A stretch of 64,000 nucleotides of DNA from Salibacterium lacus (lineage in GTDB: Bacteria; Bacillota; Bacilli; Bacillales; Marinococcaceae), in the NCBI RefSeq assembly GCF_042684865.1, contig NZ_JBHUML010000006.1, forward strand, positions 1-64,000, written 5' to 3'. Below are positions 8,901-17,800 of the stretch, piece by piece (within the stretch, counting starts at the first letter, position 1; every line of letters begins with the position of its first letter). Under the pieces are notes generated by a model, which saw nothing but the letters and a program-made list of their open reading frames with translations, was not told the origin of the DNA and did not search any database. A program made the translations under genes and the position numbers.

Positions 8901-11900
8901 TTCGACAGATCCCGGGAGCGGTGGATTAGATACTTCCATTTCGTTCGCGTCATTCTGCCCGGTTCCTATTTCAAATTCGACCGGAGTGTCATCGAGCTGA
9001 TATCCTTCGACTGATTGTGTCTCAACCAACTGATAGGAGCCGGGCTGCAGGTCATCCAGAATAAGCTGTCCATTCTCATCTGTTGTCAGTCCTTCATCTA
9101 TAACAGCACCGGATTGATATTGCAGCTCAAATACTACACCTTCCAGTACTTCACCATCTACCCCGGTTTTCGTTAATTCGAGTGTTCCTGGAATGAGGCT
9201 GTTTTCTTTTGTTACTTCTACAGGCTCCTGCTGATTGAAGGTTATTTCAAAAGGTACTGGCTCCTCATTCAATTGATAGTCTTCCGGAGCCTCCGTTTCT
9301 ATGAACTGATAAGTACCCGGGGCCAGGTCATTAACAGTAAGGGTGCCGTCGGTTCCGGTCGTCAATTCTGTCTGCAGCGTCTCCCCGCTGCTGTCCTGGA
9401 GTTCAAAGACCGCTCCTTCCAGCGTTTCACCCTCTTGGTCTGTCTTTGTCAGCTCAACAGATCCCGGAAGCGGTGGATTGGATACTTCGATTTCATTCGT
9501 GTCCGTTTGACCGGTTCCTATTTCAAATGGTACTGGGGTGTCGTCCAGCTGGTAGCCTTCAATCGTTTCCGTCTCGACGAGCTGATAAGAACCAGGTGTC
9601 AGGTCATCGAGCACGAGTTTCCCATTCTCATCTGTTGTCAATCCCTCCTGCAGCACACTTCCAGAGTCATCCTGCAGTTCAAAGACCACACCTTCCAGTA
9701 CTTCACCATTTATTCCAATCTTCGTTAATTCAAGCGTCCCTGGAATGAGGCTGTTTTCTTTCGTTACTTCAAGGGTCTCCTCCTGATTGGGGACAATATC
9801 AAAGGACAAGGGTTCCTCGTTCAATTCATAGTCATCAGGCGCCTCCGTTTCCACAAATTGAAAGCTTCCCGGCGCCAGATCATTAACTGTCAGTGTTCCG
9901 TCGCTTCCTGTCGTAAGGTCTGTCTGCAGCGTCGTTCCATTGCTGTCCTGAAGTTCAAAGACTGCTCCTTCAAGCGTCTCTCCTTCTCCGTTTACTTTTG
10001 TCAGCTCAACAGAACCAAGGTCTAAACTATTTTCTTTCGAGAGCTGCAGTGTCTCCGTTTGGTCAGTATTCACAGTGAACTCTACAGGTGTTTTGTCGAA
10101 TGTGTAACCCTCCGGTGGCGCGGTTTCCACAAATTGATAGTCACCGGGCTGCAGGTTCTCTACCGTGATAATACCGTCGTCTCCGGTCGTTAACTCCGTC
10201 TGAAGATTGTTTCCATCTGCATCCTGCAGCGCAAATTCGGCGTCGGCCAGCGGATCACCGTTTTCATCCGTTTTTGTCAGTTCGACCGTATTATCATAAT
10301 TCATATAAACACCGACACGAGATGGTTCGACAGGCTGTCCTTCATCCGTTGCCAGAGCAAAGGAATTCCACGCTGCCCGGGATGTCGGATCAATTGACGG
10401 ATCAAGCACATCTTCCGATACTTCTGACTCGGACGGTGCCTGCATGGAGAATTCCACGGTAATATCTTCTCCGGCAATCCACTGCGTATCATCCGCCAGC
10501 TCTATTTTAAAAGTGTGAATGGAATTCCAGTCGCCTACTTCTCCAGCCGTCATCCAGTTTGGGGCTTCTGCTACAGTCGGATTGCTGAGGGTTTCGGTTG
10601 TTTCGGGATAATCGGTATTTCTCGTTAAATCATCCCGTTCCGGCGTTTCAGCCGTGCTGTAGAAAACATTCACTTTGTCCTGCCATGGTGCAGGCATGGT
10701 AATAGGTCCCGTAAGTTCCGGTGTGAACTGACTGCCTCTGTCCACATTGTCTGTAATACCAAGATCACCGACGGAAGGCATCACATCCATGAACGTCATA
10801 TAGGAAATATCCGTTCCGGACGTGTTTGTAAGATTTAGCCTGTAATCGATAGATCCATCCGGTACAGTTTCTCCAAATGCACCAAAGCTGTCATCCAGTT
10901 CGCCTTTTACCAGCTTTTTAGTCTGAACATCATACTGCCCTTGAATAATATAATGATTCCCGGATTTCAGACGCGGCTCCTCACTTACTCCATCCCCATT
11001 TAAATCGTCTGTATCTGTCTGCAGCGTCGTATCTGTCACGGCTGTTCCACTGCTTTCCGGGGCTTGTAATGCCTGATCCCCTGAGAAACCGTACACATCA
11101 AATGGAAGCGAAGTCGGAGCACTCTCTGCAATGGTTACATCCAGTTCAGCAGACGTCCCGGTTCCCGGGCGTGCGAAATCGTCATTCCAACTCACGTTAA
11201 CAAGCTGGCGTCCGCTTCCATTATAGTTGTCACTCAATACCTCATAGGACCCATTATCAGCACTCGTCCTTCCATCCGTATTGGTATAGGATGCGTTGGG
11301 GCTGTCGTTTACCGTTATACCCGGAGGAAGCAGGGTGACTGTCTCAAGCGGAGCTTCCATCGCAAGCGTAGATGTATCGATGGTGTTCAGATTGATTCTC
11401 ATCCGATTTTCCCCATGTACTACTTCTCCGTTATCCCGGTCAAGCAGTTCCACCCCGACATAACCCGTGGGCGGCTGGTCAGTTGGTTCGGGAGCGATAT
11501 TTGCCGTTCTAGGTCCGGCAATATGATCAACATCTTCCTGATGATAGGTATAGTTAAAGCTGTTTCCCGCTCCGTCTGTCCCGTATACGTTAAAAGTATT
11601 CTCCACCTCTCCCGTATAGCCGGGTTCAACATTAAAATAGTATTTTGCCATACTGCCATTCAGCATACCAGATGGCGCATTAGTAAACTGATATCTTATC
11701 CTGTCCACCTTGTCTCCGGGATCCAAACCTAGCTCTTCCCGCGTGTAGACTTCCCCTTTTTCTGCATCCGTTACCACCGTGCTTGCACTTGAAGCACTTT
11801 CGGTTCTGACAAGAATGTTGAATACCGGTTCTTCATCCAATGGAATATTATTTGGATAATCGGCACTCGGCCGGTATTTAAAATTGTCCGGTGTGATGAG

Positions 11901-13544
11901 TTCATCAAACGTCAGGTTTTCGTCCACTCTGTAAAGGGTATTGTAGCCATCGAAGTCTCCTTCCTGGCTTTCTGACAGAGGGGCAATCCCATGACGGAAT
12001 CCGAGTAGCGCATCGTCATATACCGTAGGATTGGGATTTTTATTATTGAAGCTTCCCTGGTCCCCTGATCCATCGACCGGTCCGATATGAGCCGGCACAT
12101 AATAATTTCCTTCCAGTTCGCCATCGGCTGCTTCTGAACTCGATATTTGTACCTGGTCGGAACCATTCGATGTTTGTGTCGAATCGTCAATAAACGTAGC
12201 ACTGGCAGAAACATTGTTCTGTTGTGTCGTACCAGTTGTACCATCATCTACGGTCAGCCATACTCTGACCGCCTCGGAAAAAAGCTCCGTGTCCGCATTC
12301 TGCTGTTCATTCAATGTCGGTGCATCGAAATTCCACGTTAATGTTTTGCCGTTTTGCTGCGGAGCAGGCCCTGTTTCCATGCCATCGAAGCTCAGTCCGT
12401 CAGGTATGGTATCTTCCAGAACAACCTGTGATCCTTCTTTCATGTACATCTGTCCGTCTTCGTTTTTCGGCAGGTCAACCTGAATTTCCCATAACGTTCT
12501 GGCTCCAGGGGATGGTATATTTAAGTCGTTGTTCTCCACTTCCAAAAAGCTTTTGGATACGTCAACCGCACTTGATGTCGTAATGTTTACTACTGCGTTA
12601 TCCGTAATAGAAGACTGCTGGTCGGCAGAAAAAGACGCCGACGCTTCCAGTTCTGCATTATTCGGCGAGGTGCCGTTTTCAGTGTCCACCTCCAGCATCG
12701 TTTCATATGTCTGCCCCGTTTCAATGGAATCAAACTGATAGATTAATTGGTCCGTGCTTTCTTCATAGACCGGGCTCACGCCTGCAATGGCTAATTCACT
12801 TGTATCCTGGGTAAAACTCGTATAGTCCTTTATCGGAAGATCGATAGTTATTCCTGCATTCGTATATTCCGCTTTCGAACCAGTTACTTTCACAGCCAGT
12901 TCATAAGCGGCGGCTTCCCCTGAAATCGTTGTATCTGTATGAGGAGAAATATCGACATCGACATTCAAATTTCCCGCAAACGGAGTGATTTGATCGTCAT
13001 TTTGTGTCTCATTGTTTGTATCTTCCACATCGCTCGTTGTGCCATTGTCATTTGTTGCTTGGGTTTCATCTGCCTTCTGTTTTTTCTCTGTACTATTTGT
13101 TTCAGCTTGTCCAACCAGTTCGTCCGAAACAGTAATAGAATATGTTTCAGATTCTGTCATACTTCCGTCCATCTCACCACGGAGAGATATGTTTTCGTTC
13201 TTTTCCGAAAAATCTGTCATTACAAGATCCGCCTGTAACGTTGAAGGTTTGTCTATTCCTGTTACCGTTACCTGATGATTCTCTTTATCATAATGTAGTT
13301 CTCCCTGCTCTGCCTTCGAAGCCTGTTTATCAAAAGAAGCATGTTCAGGAAGATCTGCTACCATACTTTTCATTTCTGTTTGTGTTGAAACGTCGATAGA
13401 TGCCCGGTTCTCGTTAATGTTCTCTGTCATTGAAACACTAAAATATTTCTTTTCAGCATCAGCGGGTTGGACAAAAAGCGCAGACTGCCCAAACTGAGAG
13501 AATACCATAACAAATAATACTAAAATTGAGAACACTTTTCTCAT
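5934..13544 (-). CDS. Giant LPDTS-anchored SpaA/Cna-B repeat adhesin
   Basis: The 2536-residue wall protein has a signal peptide (1-30), an N-terminal ~1050-residue adhesive region including an isopeptide-fimbrial/DUF11-like section, then 15 SpaA (Cna-B, prealbumin-like) repeats of about 92 residues. It ends in LPDTS (~2504-2508), a hydrophobic helix and RWRSRKKE. Each repeat has G(S/T)(V/L)ELTK, an FVETxAPxGY core and a closing ENE/ENS. The Lys, Glu and Asn are the residues that form internal isopeptide bonds in this family. LPDTS is the class D sortase motif, and a class D sortase gene lies directly upstream. The ATG has AGAGGAGG seven bases before it. The gene sits ~300 bases downstream of its likely promoter, giving a long leader. 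Ligand unknown; attachment or biofilm is the likely role. Confidence 0.9.
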   Translation of the reverse strand: MRKVFSILVLFVMVFSQFGQSALFVQPADAEKKYFSVSMTENINENRASIDVSTQTEMKSMVADLPEHASFDKQASKAEQGELHYDKENHQVTVTGIDKPSTLQADLVMTDFSEKNENISLRGEMDGSMTESETYSITVSDELVGQAETNSTEKKQKADETQATNDNGTTSDVEDTNNETQNDDQITPFAGNLNVDVDISPHTDTTISGEAAAYELAVKVTGSKAEYTNAGITIDLPIKDYTSFTQDTSELAIAGVSPVYEESTDQLIYQFDSIETGQTYETMLEVDTENGTSPNNAELEASASFSADQQSSITDNAVVNITTSSAVDVSKSFLEVENNDLNIPSPGARTLWEIQVDLPKNEDGQMYMKEGSQVVLEDTIPDGLSFDGMETGPAPQQNGKTLTWNFDAPTLNEQQNADTELFSEAVRVWLTVDDGTTGTTQQNNVSASATFIDDSTQTSNGSDQVQISSSEAADGELEGNYYVPAHIGPVDGSGDQGSFNNKNPNPTVYDDALLGFRHGIAPLSESQEGDFDGYNTLYRVDENLTFDELITPDNFKYRPSADYPNNIPLDEEPVFNILVRTESASSASTVVTDAEKGEVYTREELGLDPGDKVDRIRYQFTNAPSGMLNGSMAKYYFNVEPGYTGEVENTFNVYGTDGAGNSFNYTYHQEDVDHIAGPRTANIAPEPTDQPPTGYVGVELLDRDNGEVVHGENRMRINLNTIDTSTLAMEAPLETVTLLPPGITVNDSPNASYTNTDGRTSADNGSYEVLSDNYNGSGRQLVNVSWNDDFARPGTGTSAELDVTIAESAPTSLPFDVYGFSGDQALQAPESSGTAVTDTTLQTDTDDLNGDGVSEEPRLKSGNHYIIQGQYDVQTKKLVKGELDDSFGAFGETVPDGSIDYRLNLTNTSGTDISYMTFMDVMPSVGDLGITDNVDRGSQFTPELTGPITMPAPWQDKVNVFYSTAETPERDDLTRNTDYPETTETLSNPTVAEAPNWMTAGEVGDWNSIHTFKIELADDTQWIAGEDITVEFSMQAPSESEVSEDVLDPSIDPTSRAAWNSFALATDEGQPVEPSRVGVYMNYDNTVELTKTDENGDPLADAEFALQDADGNNLQTELTTGDDGIITVENLQPGDYQFVETAPPEGYTFDKTPVEFTVNTDQTETLQLSKENSLDLGSVELTKVNGEGETLEGAVFELQDSNGTTLQTDLTTGSDGTLTVNDLAPGSFQFVETEAPDDYELNEEPLSFDIVPNQEETLEVTKENSLIPGTLELTKIGINGEVLEGVVFELQDDSGSVLQEGLTTDENGKLVLDDLTPGSYQLVETETIEGYQLDDTPVPFEIGTGQTDTNEIEVSNPPLPGSVELTKTDQEGETLEGAVFELQDSSGETLQTELTTGTDGTLTVNDLAPGTYQFIETEAPEDYQLNEEPVPFEITFNQQEPVEVTKENSLIPGTLELTKTGVDGEVLEGVVFELQYQSGAVIDEGLTTDENGQLILDDLQPGSYQLVETQSVEGYQLDDTPVEFEIGTGQNDANEMEVSNPPLPGSVELTKVDEEGEPLPGAEFDLQNAEGEIIEEGLTSNENGIVMVDNLAPGTYEFVETAAPDGYQLAEDPVSFDITFNQQETLEITQDNSLIPGTLELTKTGMDGEVLEGVVFELQDDSGSVLQEGLTTDENGKLVLDDLTPDSYQLVETETIEGYQLDDTPVPFEIGTGQTDTNEIEVSNPPLPGSVELTKTDEESETLEGAVFELQDSSGETLQTELTTGTDGTLTVDDLSPGTYQFIETKAPEGYQLNKEPVPFEITFNQQEPVEVTKENSLIPGTLELTKTGADGEVLEGVVFELQYQSGAVIDEGLTTDENGQLILDDLQPGSYQLVETETVEGYQLDDTPITFEIGTGESERTQVEAVNELTPGSVELTKVDEDNSDNTLEGAEFELQNEEGDVIEETLTTDSSGKLMVEGLTPGSYQFVETKAPDGYERNDDPVPFEIERNQQEAARVTVENDDPPNDTPSPEDDGSVTLTKMSSEGTDEALEGAVFDLEEADGDVVEEDLTTDGNGEITVTDLDPGNYQFVETEAPDGYQLDPAPAAVEIDEDERTTITVENEEIQGSVLLTKVNEEGNRYLEDAVFDLEADDGEMVEENLTTDRNGEIEITDLAPGDYRFVETEAPDGYQLQEKPIEFTVEEDQQETVTVTAENEVKPGAVQLTKKAAGNTDEVLEGAEFTLEESDGTVVQEGLTTGTNGTITVTGLEPGSYQFVETEAPDGYEQTDSPAAFDIEADETSLVTVTKENEEITSPGEPTEPEGSAALTKVDGTDPDQLLEGAEFTLQTQDGTVLEEGLTTNDSGKIFVNNLEPGHYEFVETVAPEGYNPDKEPLSFQIQENQAETVDLTFENEPATETDNPPVEEESAVILTKVDEENHDRLLEGAEFELQDASGNTINSGLTTDESGEIRINELSPGNYQFVETQAPDGYTVGNESASFRIEEGQTQTVELTVENEQENERLPDTSTAIFNYGLAGFLLLTAGFFARWRSRKKE
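7860..9770 (-). repeat. Near-identical ~1.1 kb internal duplication in SpaA repeats
   Basis: Blocks near 7860-8670 and 8965-9770 are almost the same at DNA level and offset by about 1104 bases, equal to four 276-base SpaA units. For example, the stretch at ~7964-8060 recurs at ~9069-9165 with hardly a change. Units alternate between GSVELTK and GTLELTK types, so the duplicated block is two alternating pairs. This points to recent expansion by recombination, and repeat number may vary between strains or be mis-assembled. Confidence 0.75.
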
Positions 13545-13840
13545 TCAGAAGCCTCCTCTACTCAGGGTTAATCGTGGTTTTGCTTCAAAAATGGTTCGTT
13601 TCACTGCCCTCCTTGTTTTTAGAATTCGTAGTTTAAATTTCATGAATTCACTGAATATTTTATCATATGATGTCATATTATTGAACCTATTATAAAAATT
13701 GTAACGAAATAGGAAGAAAAGCAAATTGTCCAACTTTTTCATTACGTCTATCGTGGTTTTCTAAATTCACGTAAATCAGCCGACTTCAAGTCATTGGTAG
13801 TATCAGAGGGAATCTCTACGTTATACAGTGTAAACAAAGA
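13545..13840 (-). other. Long untranslated leader of the large adhesin gene
   Basis: About 300 AT-rich bases separate the likely promoter from the start codon. The 11-base direct repeat ATCGTGGTTTT occurs at 13571-13581 and 13750-13760. A short frame (13545-13742) runs up to the adhesin start but has no ribosome site. I recognise no known riboswitch. Confidence 0.35.
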
Positions 13841-13960
13841 TTTTAAAAAATGTACATATTAATTACTCATTGTCTTAATTCATACATGTTTTGTATGGTA
13901 CTAATATTGATAATTTGGTGATAATTCACAACTTAATATATGTACTTTTTATACCTATTA
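13841..13960 (-). promoter_or_regulatory. Upstream control region A, shared with the second adhesin
   Basis: Read on the minus strand, this region aligns over ~65 bases with 20853-20920 upstream of the second adhesin. Shared blocks include ATATATT, TTGT-AATTA, CAAATTA and ACCATACAA, followed by GTACATTTT. In each case a terminator lies just upstream and a -10-like hexamer downstream (TATAAC near 13845 here). The similarity suggests a common regulator; the regulator itself is not shown by the sequence. Confidence 0.5.
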
Positions 13961-13961
13961 C

Positions 13962-13992
13962 AAAAAGTCCGGAGACTACTTCCGGACTTTTT
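13962..13992 (-). terminator. Bidirectional terminator after the sortase gene
   Basis: AAAAAGTCCGGA (13962-13973) and TCCGGACTTTTT (13981-13992) form a perfect 12-base stem with a 7-base loop and T-tracts in both directions. It separates the sortase gene from the adhesin control region. Confidence 0.85.
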
Positions 13993-14156
13993 CAATAAAT
14001 AGACCCTTCCCCGCCGTATATAATAGAGGGTGAATTATCTGCATCAAATTTTTTACTCCGACCTTTTCCTTACCCTGCTCTGCGGAGCCATCTACTATAA
14101 CCGAAGTACTTTACCAGCTGACCATAGGGAAGGTGTCTCCGGCATGTTATGATGCA

Positions 14157-14750
14157 CTATTGCACTGGAGAGGCGTATGTCACATAGCGTTCCGGGGCAA
14201 ATCCTACGTAATCAAAGGGATAACATGTGCTTACTACCAGTTTTTCTTCACGGGTTTGTCCGATAACAGAGGTATTATCTGCAGAAACGATTTCTTCTTT
14301 TTTAATTTCATACTCATAGGTGCCGTACGGCATTCTTATAATATAACGATCGCCGATTTCAAGTTTACCAAAGTCTCGAAAAACGGTGTCCCTATGTCCG
14401 GATAATACAATTTGATTCCCCTGCCCGGGGAATGTAGTCTGAGCCACATGACCGACCCCGCTTTTCAACGATTCTTCGTCTGCCCCTTCCACGATAGGGA
14501 TTGTACGGTTTAACTTTGGAATCTCAAGCGTTCCAAACGCTTCTTGATCTTCGGGCTCATATTGATTAATCTTCTGCTGTCGTTCTTGGCCGTTATCTAT
14601 GGAGGACGAATCCTCTCTTCCATCCTGCACTTTTTCTTCCGCTTCTATCATAGCTTCATTGCGGGATTGATGATGGTCCCAGAATTGATAGCCGAATATG
14701 CCGATACAAACAATACCAGTCACAATGAGTAGATTGCCTATTACTTTCAT
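14157..14750 (-). CDS. srtD: Class D sortase
   Basis: The 197-residue membrane transpeptidase cleaves the sorting motif of secreted proteins and attaches them to peptidoglycan. An N-terminal membrane helix (residues ~4-22) is followed by a charged linker and a catalytic domain with the expected His (LSGHRDT), Cys (VVSTCYPF) and Arg (APERYV). Length and arrangement match class D enzymes such as B. subtilis YhcS, which act on LPDTS/LPDTA-type motifs. Both flanking giant genes end in LPDTST, so they are the obvious substrates. The ATG has AAGGAGGT six bases upstream. The gene starts about 100 bases after the upstream adhesin, with no strong terminator between them, so read-through is possible, while a strong terminator follows it. 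Confidence 0.92.
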   Translation of the reverse strand: MKVIGNLLIVTGIVCIGIFGYQFWDHHQSRNEAMIEAEEKVQDGREDSSSIDNGQERQQKINQYEPEDQEAFGTLEIPKLNRTIPIVEGADEESLKSGVGHVAQTTFPGQGNQIVLSGHRDTVFRDFGKLEIGDRYIIRMPYGTYEYEIKKEEIVSADNTSVIGQTREEKLVVSTCYPFDYVGFAPERYVTYASPVQ

Positions 14751-14847
14751 GCCAACCTCCTTCTCTCATAATGTCTAATTAATCGGCAATGGAAAGCAAA
14801 GCTGCCGGAGCATATCCACTATACCGGCAGCTTTCATTGAATCTGTA

Positions 14848-17800
14848 TTATACTTTTCTTCTACGCCGGATAAACAATCCTGCCAGAAGGGCGATGATAC
14901 CCGCAAGGCCGTAATTGAAAGTAGACGTTGATGTGTCAGGGAGCGCCTGCCCTTTCTCAGCATTGTTGTCTTCCTCCCGGCCATCTGCGGAGTCTCCCGC
15001 CTCTTTGTCATCTCCCGGACTGGTTGGGGTATCCACATTCTCATCCGATGGGTTCTCATCAGAAGATGTATCATTTGATGATGGTACGTTCTCCGCGAGC
15101 ACGCTTACTGCCTCGCTCTGATCAGCTTCTATAGTGAAGCTGACAGGACTGTTATTCCGTTTATATCCTTCCGGCGCTTTTGTTTCGACAAACTCGTACG
15201 TACCCGGCTCCAGATTGTTCACGAAAATCTTACCGGAGCTGTTCGTGGTAAGTCCTTCTTCCACAACGGTTCCTTCTTCGGTCTGAAGCGTGAACACCGC
15301 TCCTTCGAGCAGTTCATCTCCATCCGTTTCATCCACTTTCGTCAGCGCAACCGATCCTTCCGCTTCTTCAGGCGGTGTGGTTTCATCCTGCTGCGATTTT
15401 TCATTTTCCACCGTTACTTCCACCAGTCCTGTACTGCCAGCTTCCATGGTGAACGCTGCAGGGTCGGAAGTTTGTTCGTACCCTTCCGGGGCTTTTGTTT
15501 CAATAAACTGATAGTCTCCCGGTTCAAGATTTGAAACCGTGACTGTTCCAGCCGCACCGGTTGTCAGCCCTTCTTCCACAACCGTACCGTCCTGCTGCTC
15601 AAGGGTAAACACTGCGTCTTCAAGCAGTGTACTGCTGTCATCGGCCGCTGTCTTTGTCAATTGAACCGTACCCGGCTGTGCTTCATTTTCAGCCGTAAGC
15701 GTCACTGCTTCCTGCTGACCTTCCACAATAGTGAAGTCCAGAGGATCATCACTTTGTTCATATCCATTCGGAGCCTCGGTTTCTACAAACTGATAATCTC
15801 CCGGCTCCAAACCAGTTACCGATATCTCGCCGTCTTCATTGGTAGTAAGACCTTCCTGCACAACTTCCCCTTCGTCGTTCTCAAGGTTAAATACAGCTCC
15901 CTGAAGGGTGGAAGGCTGTTCACTGGAATTTGTTTTCGTCAGTAGAACCGATCCCTCCGTTTGTTCATTAGCGGGCTCGTTCGTCACCGTGACAGTGGTT
16001 TCTTCATCGTTCTGGATCTCAACATCCACCGGTGAATCATCCAGAATATATCCTTCCGGTGCCTCGGTTTCTACGAACTCATAATCACCGGGCTCCAGTC
16101 CGGTTACTTCAATTTCACCGTCTGCATCTGTAGTCAAATCTTCCTCGATGACGTCGCCGCCGGAATCTTCCAGATCAAACGCAGCACCCTCGAGTGCTTC
16201 ATCTGTATCTTCCGCTGTTTTTGTTAAGACAACCGATCCTTCTTCTTCCTCTGGGTCAGGGTTCGGAGAAGGATTGGACGTATCAGGAAGCGGGCTGTTT
16301 TCCACCCTTACCACAGCTGATTCATTGCCGCCTTCTTCAATTTCAAAAGAAAAAGTATCTGTGTTTCTCCAGTAATCATATGGAGCTTCCGTTTCAATGA
16401 ACTGGTACTGACCCGGAGCCAGTTCGTTAACCGTCAAGCGGCCGTTCTCATTTGTTGTGAGCCCTTCCTCAAGGGTTTCACCGTCTCCTGTCTGGAGTTC
16501 AAACACAGCACCTTCAAGGTAATTGTCAGGATTGTTCTGCTCCGTCTTTATGAGCTGGACACTTCCCGGATACAGCTCATTTTCAACTGTAACAGTCTCC
16601 TGCTCGACACCTTCTACTGTTTCGTATTGCTTAATAGTAAAGACTTCTGGTTCTTCATTTGGTTTATATCCTTCCGGAGATTCCGTTTCAACAAACTCGT
16701 ATGTCCCGGCATCCAGGTTTTCTACAACGATCTTTCCATTTTCACCTGTCTCAAATTCGTCTTTGCCATTAATCTCAAGCGGTTCTTCCGCTCCCTCTTT
16801 GTAAATCTCAAACACTGCTCCCGCAAGAGTAATGTCCGGGGTGTCAGTATCAACTTTCGTTAGTTGAACCGATCCCTGTATCAGACTGTTTGCTACCTCG
16901 ACTGTTTTAGTCCCTTCTTGACTGTCTTCTATCGTGAATTCCACCGGGTCTTCAGCCTTTTGGTAGGTTGTTGGAGGGGTGGTTTCAACGAACTGGTAAT
17001 TACCAGGAGTAAGGTTCTCTACGGTTACCGTACCGTCTTCTCCCGTTTTCACACCCTCACGTATAAGATCTCCGTTTTGCTTTTCTACGTTGAAAACGGC
17101 ATTTCTCTTGATTATTTCTTCAGTATCAGCATCGACTTTTTCTAATTTAATTGATTTCGGATTTTTCAATTCATTCTCTATCGTTATAGACTGTTCTGTC
17201 CCCTCCACGTTTATAGTACGAGGGCTGTCACTTTCCTTATAACGTTCAGGGGCACTGTCTTCCCGTAATTCATAAGTCCCTTGAACAACGTCATTGAATA
17301 CAATTTGGCCGTCTTGATTCTCACCTTCTCCTGTTACACCAGACATAAGTTCTACGCCGCTATCCGGATCAATAAGTGTGAACTCAACACCATTAATAGG
17401 ACCGCCGGTTGCAGGATTATTTTCTTCGGTTCCAACATCCTGCTTGTTTATAGTTAACGTTGCAGGATCTCCGCTGCCATCACCAATTGATCCGGAACCT
17501 TCGCCGGAACTCCATCTCGTTTGAACTGATGTTCCTGAATTGTTGGAGTCTTCTTCTACTTCTTCGCCAGAGACTGTTAAATCATTGGTCAGTTCTGTTT
17601 CCTGATTGGTCTGGATGTAAGATTGATACTCAATGATGTATGGACTGCTGATATTGTTTTTATCACCAATGAAGTCAAGCTTGAAGCCAGCTTCGCTTTC
17701 CGAAAGCATCTCGTACGTTTCATCTTCGGTTATTTCTGAGTCTTTGGTGACTGTTCCATCTGCAGCTACATTAGTGTTATAAACTTTGATAGTATCCGTT

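Noticed and set aside
7342..9748. Many plus-strand frames opposite the SpaA repeats with repeated Ser/Pro text
   Set aside because: They are antisense shadows of the repetitive adhesin gene and repeat with its 276-base period.
13545..13742. Minus-strand frame of 65 codons ending at the adhesin start
   Set aside because: No ribosome site; it lies in the adhesin leader and has no recognisable features.
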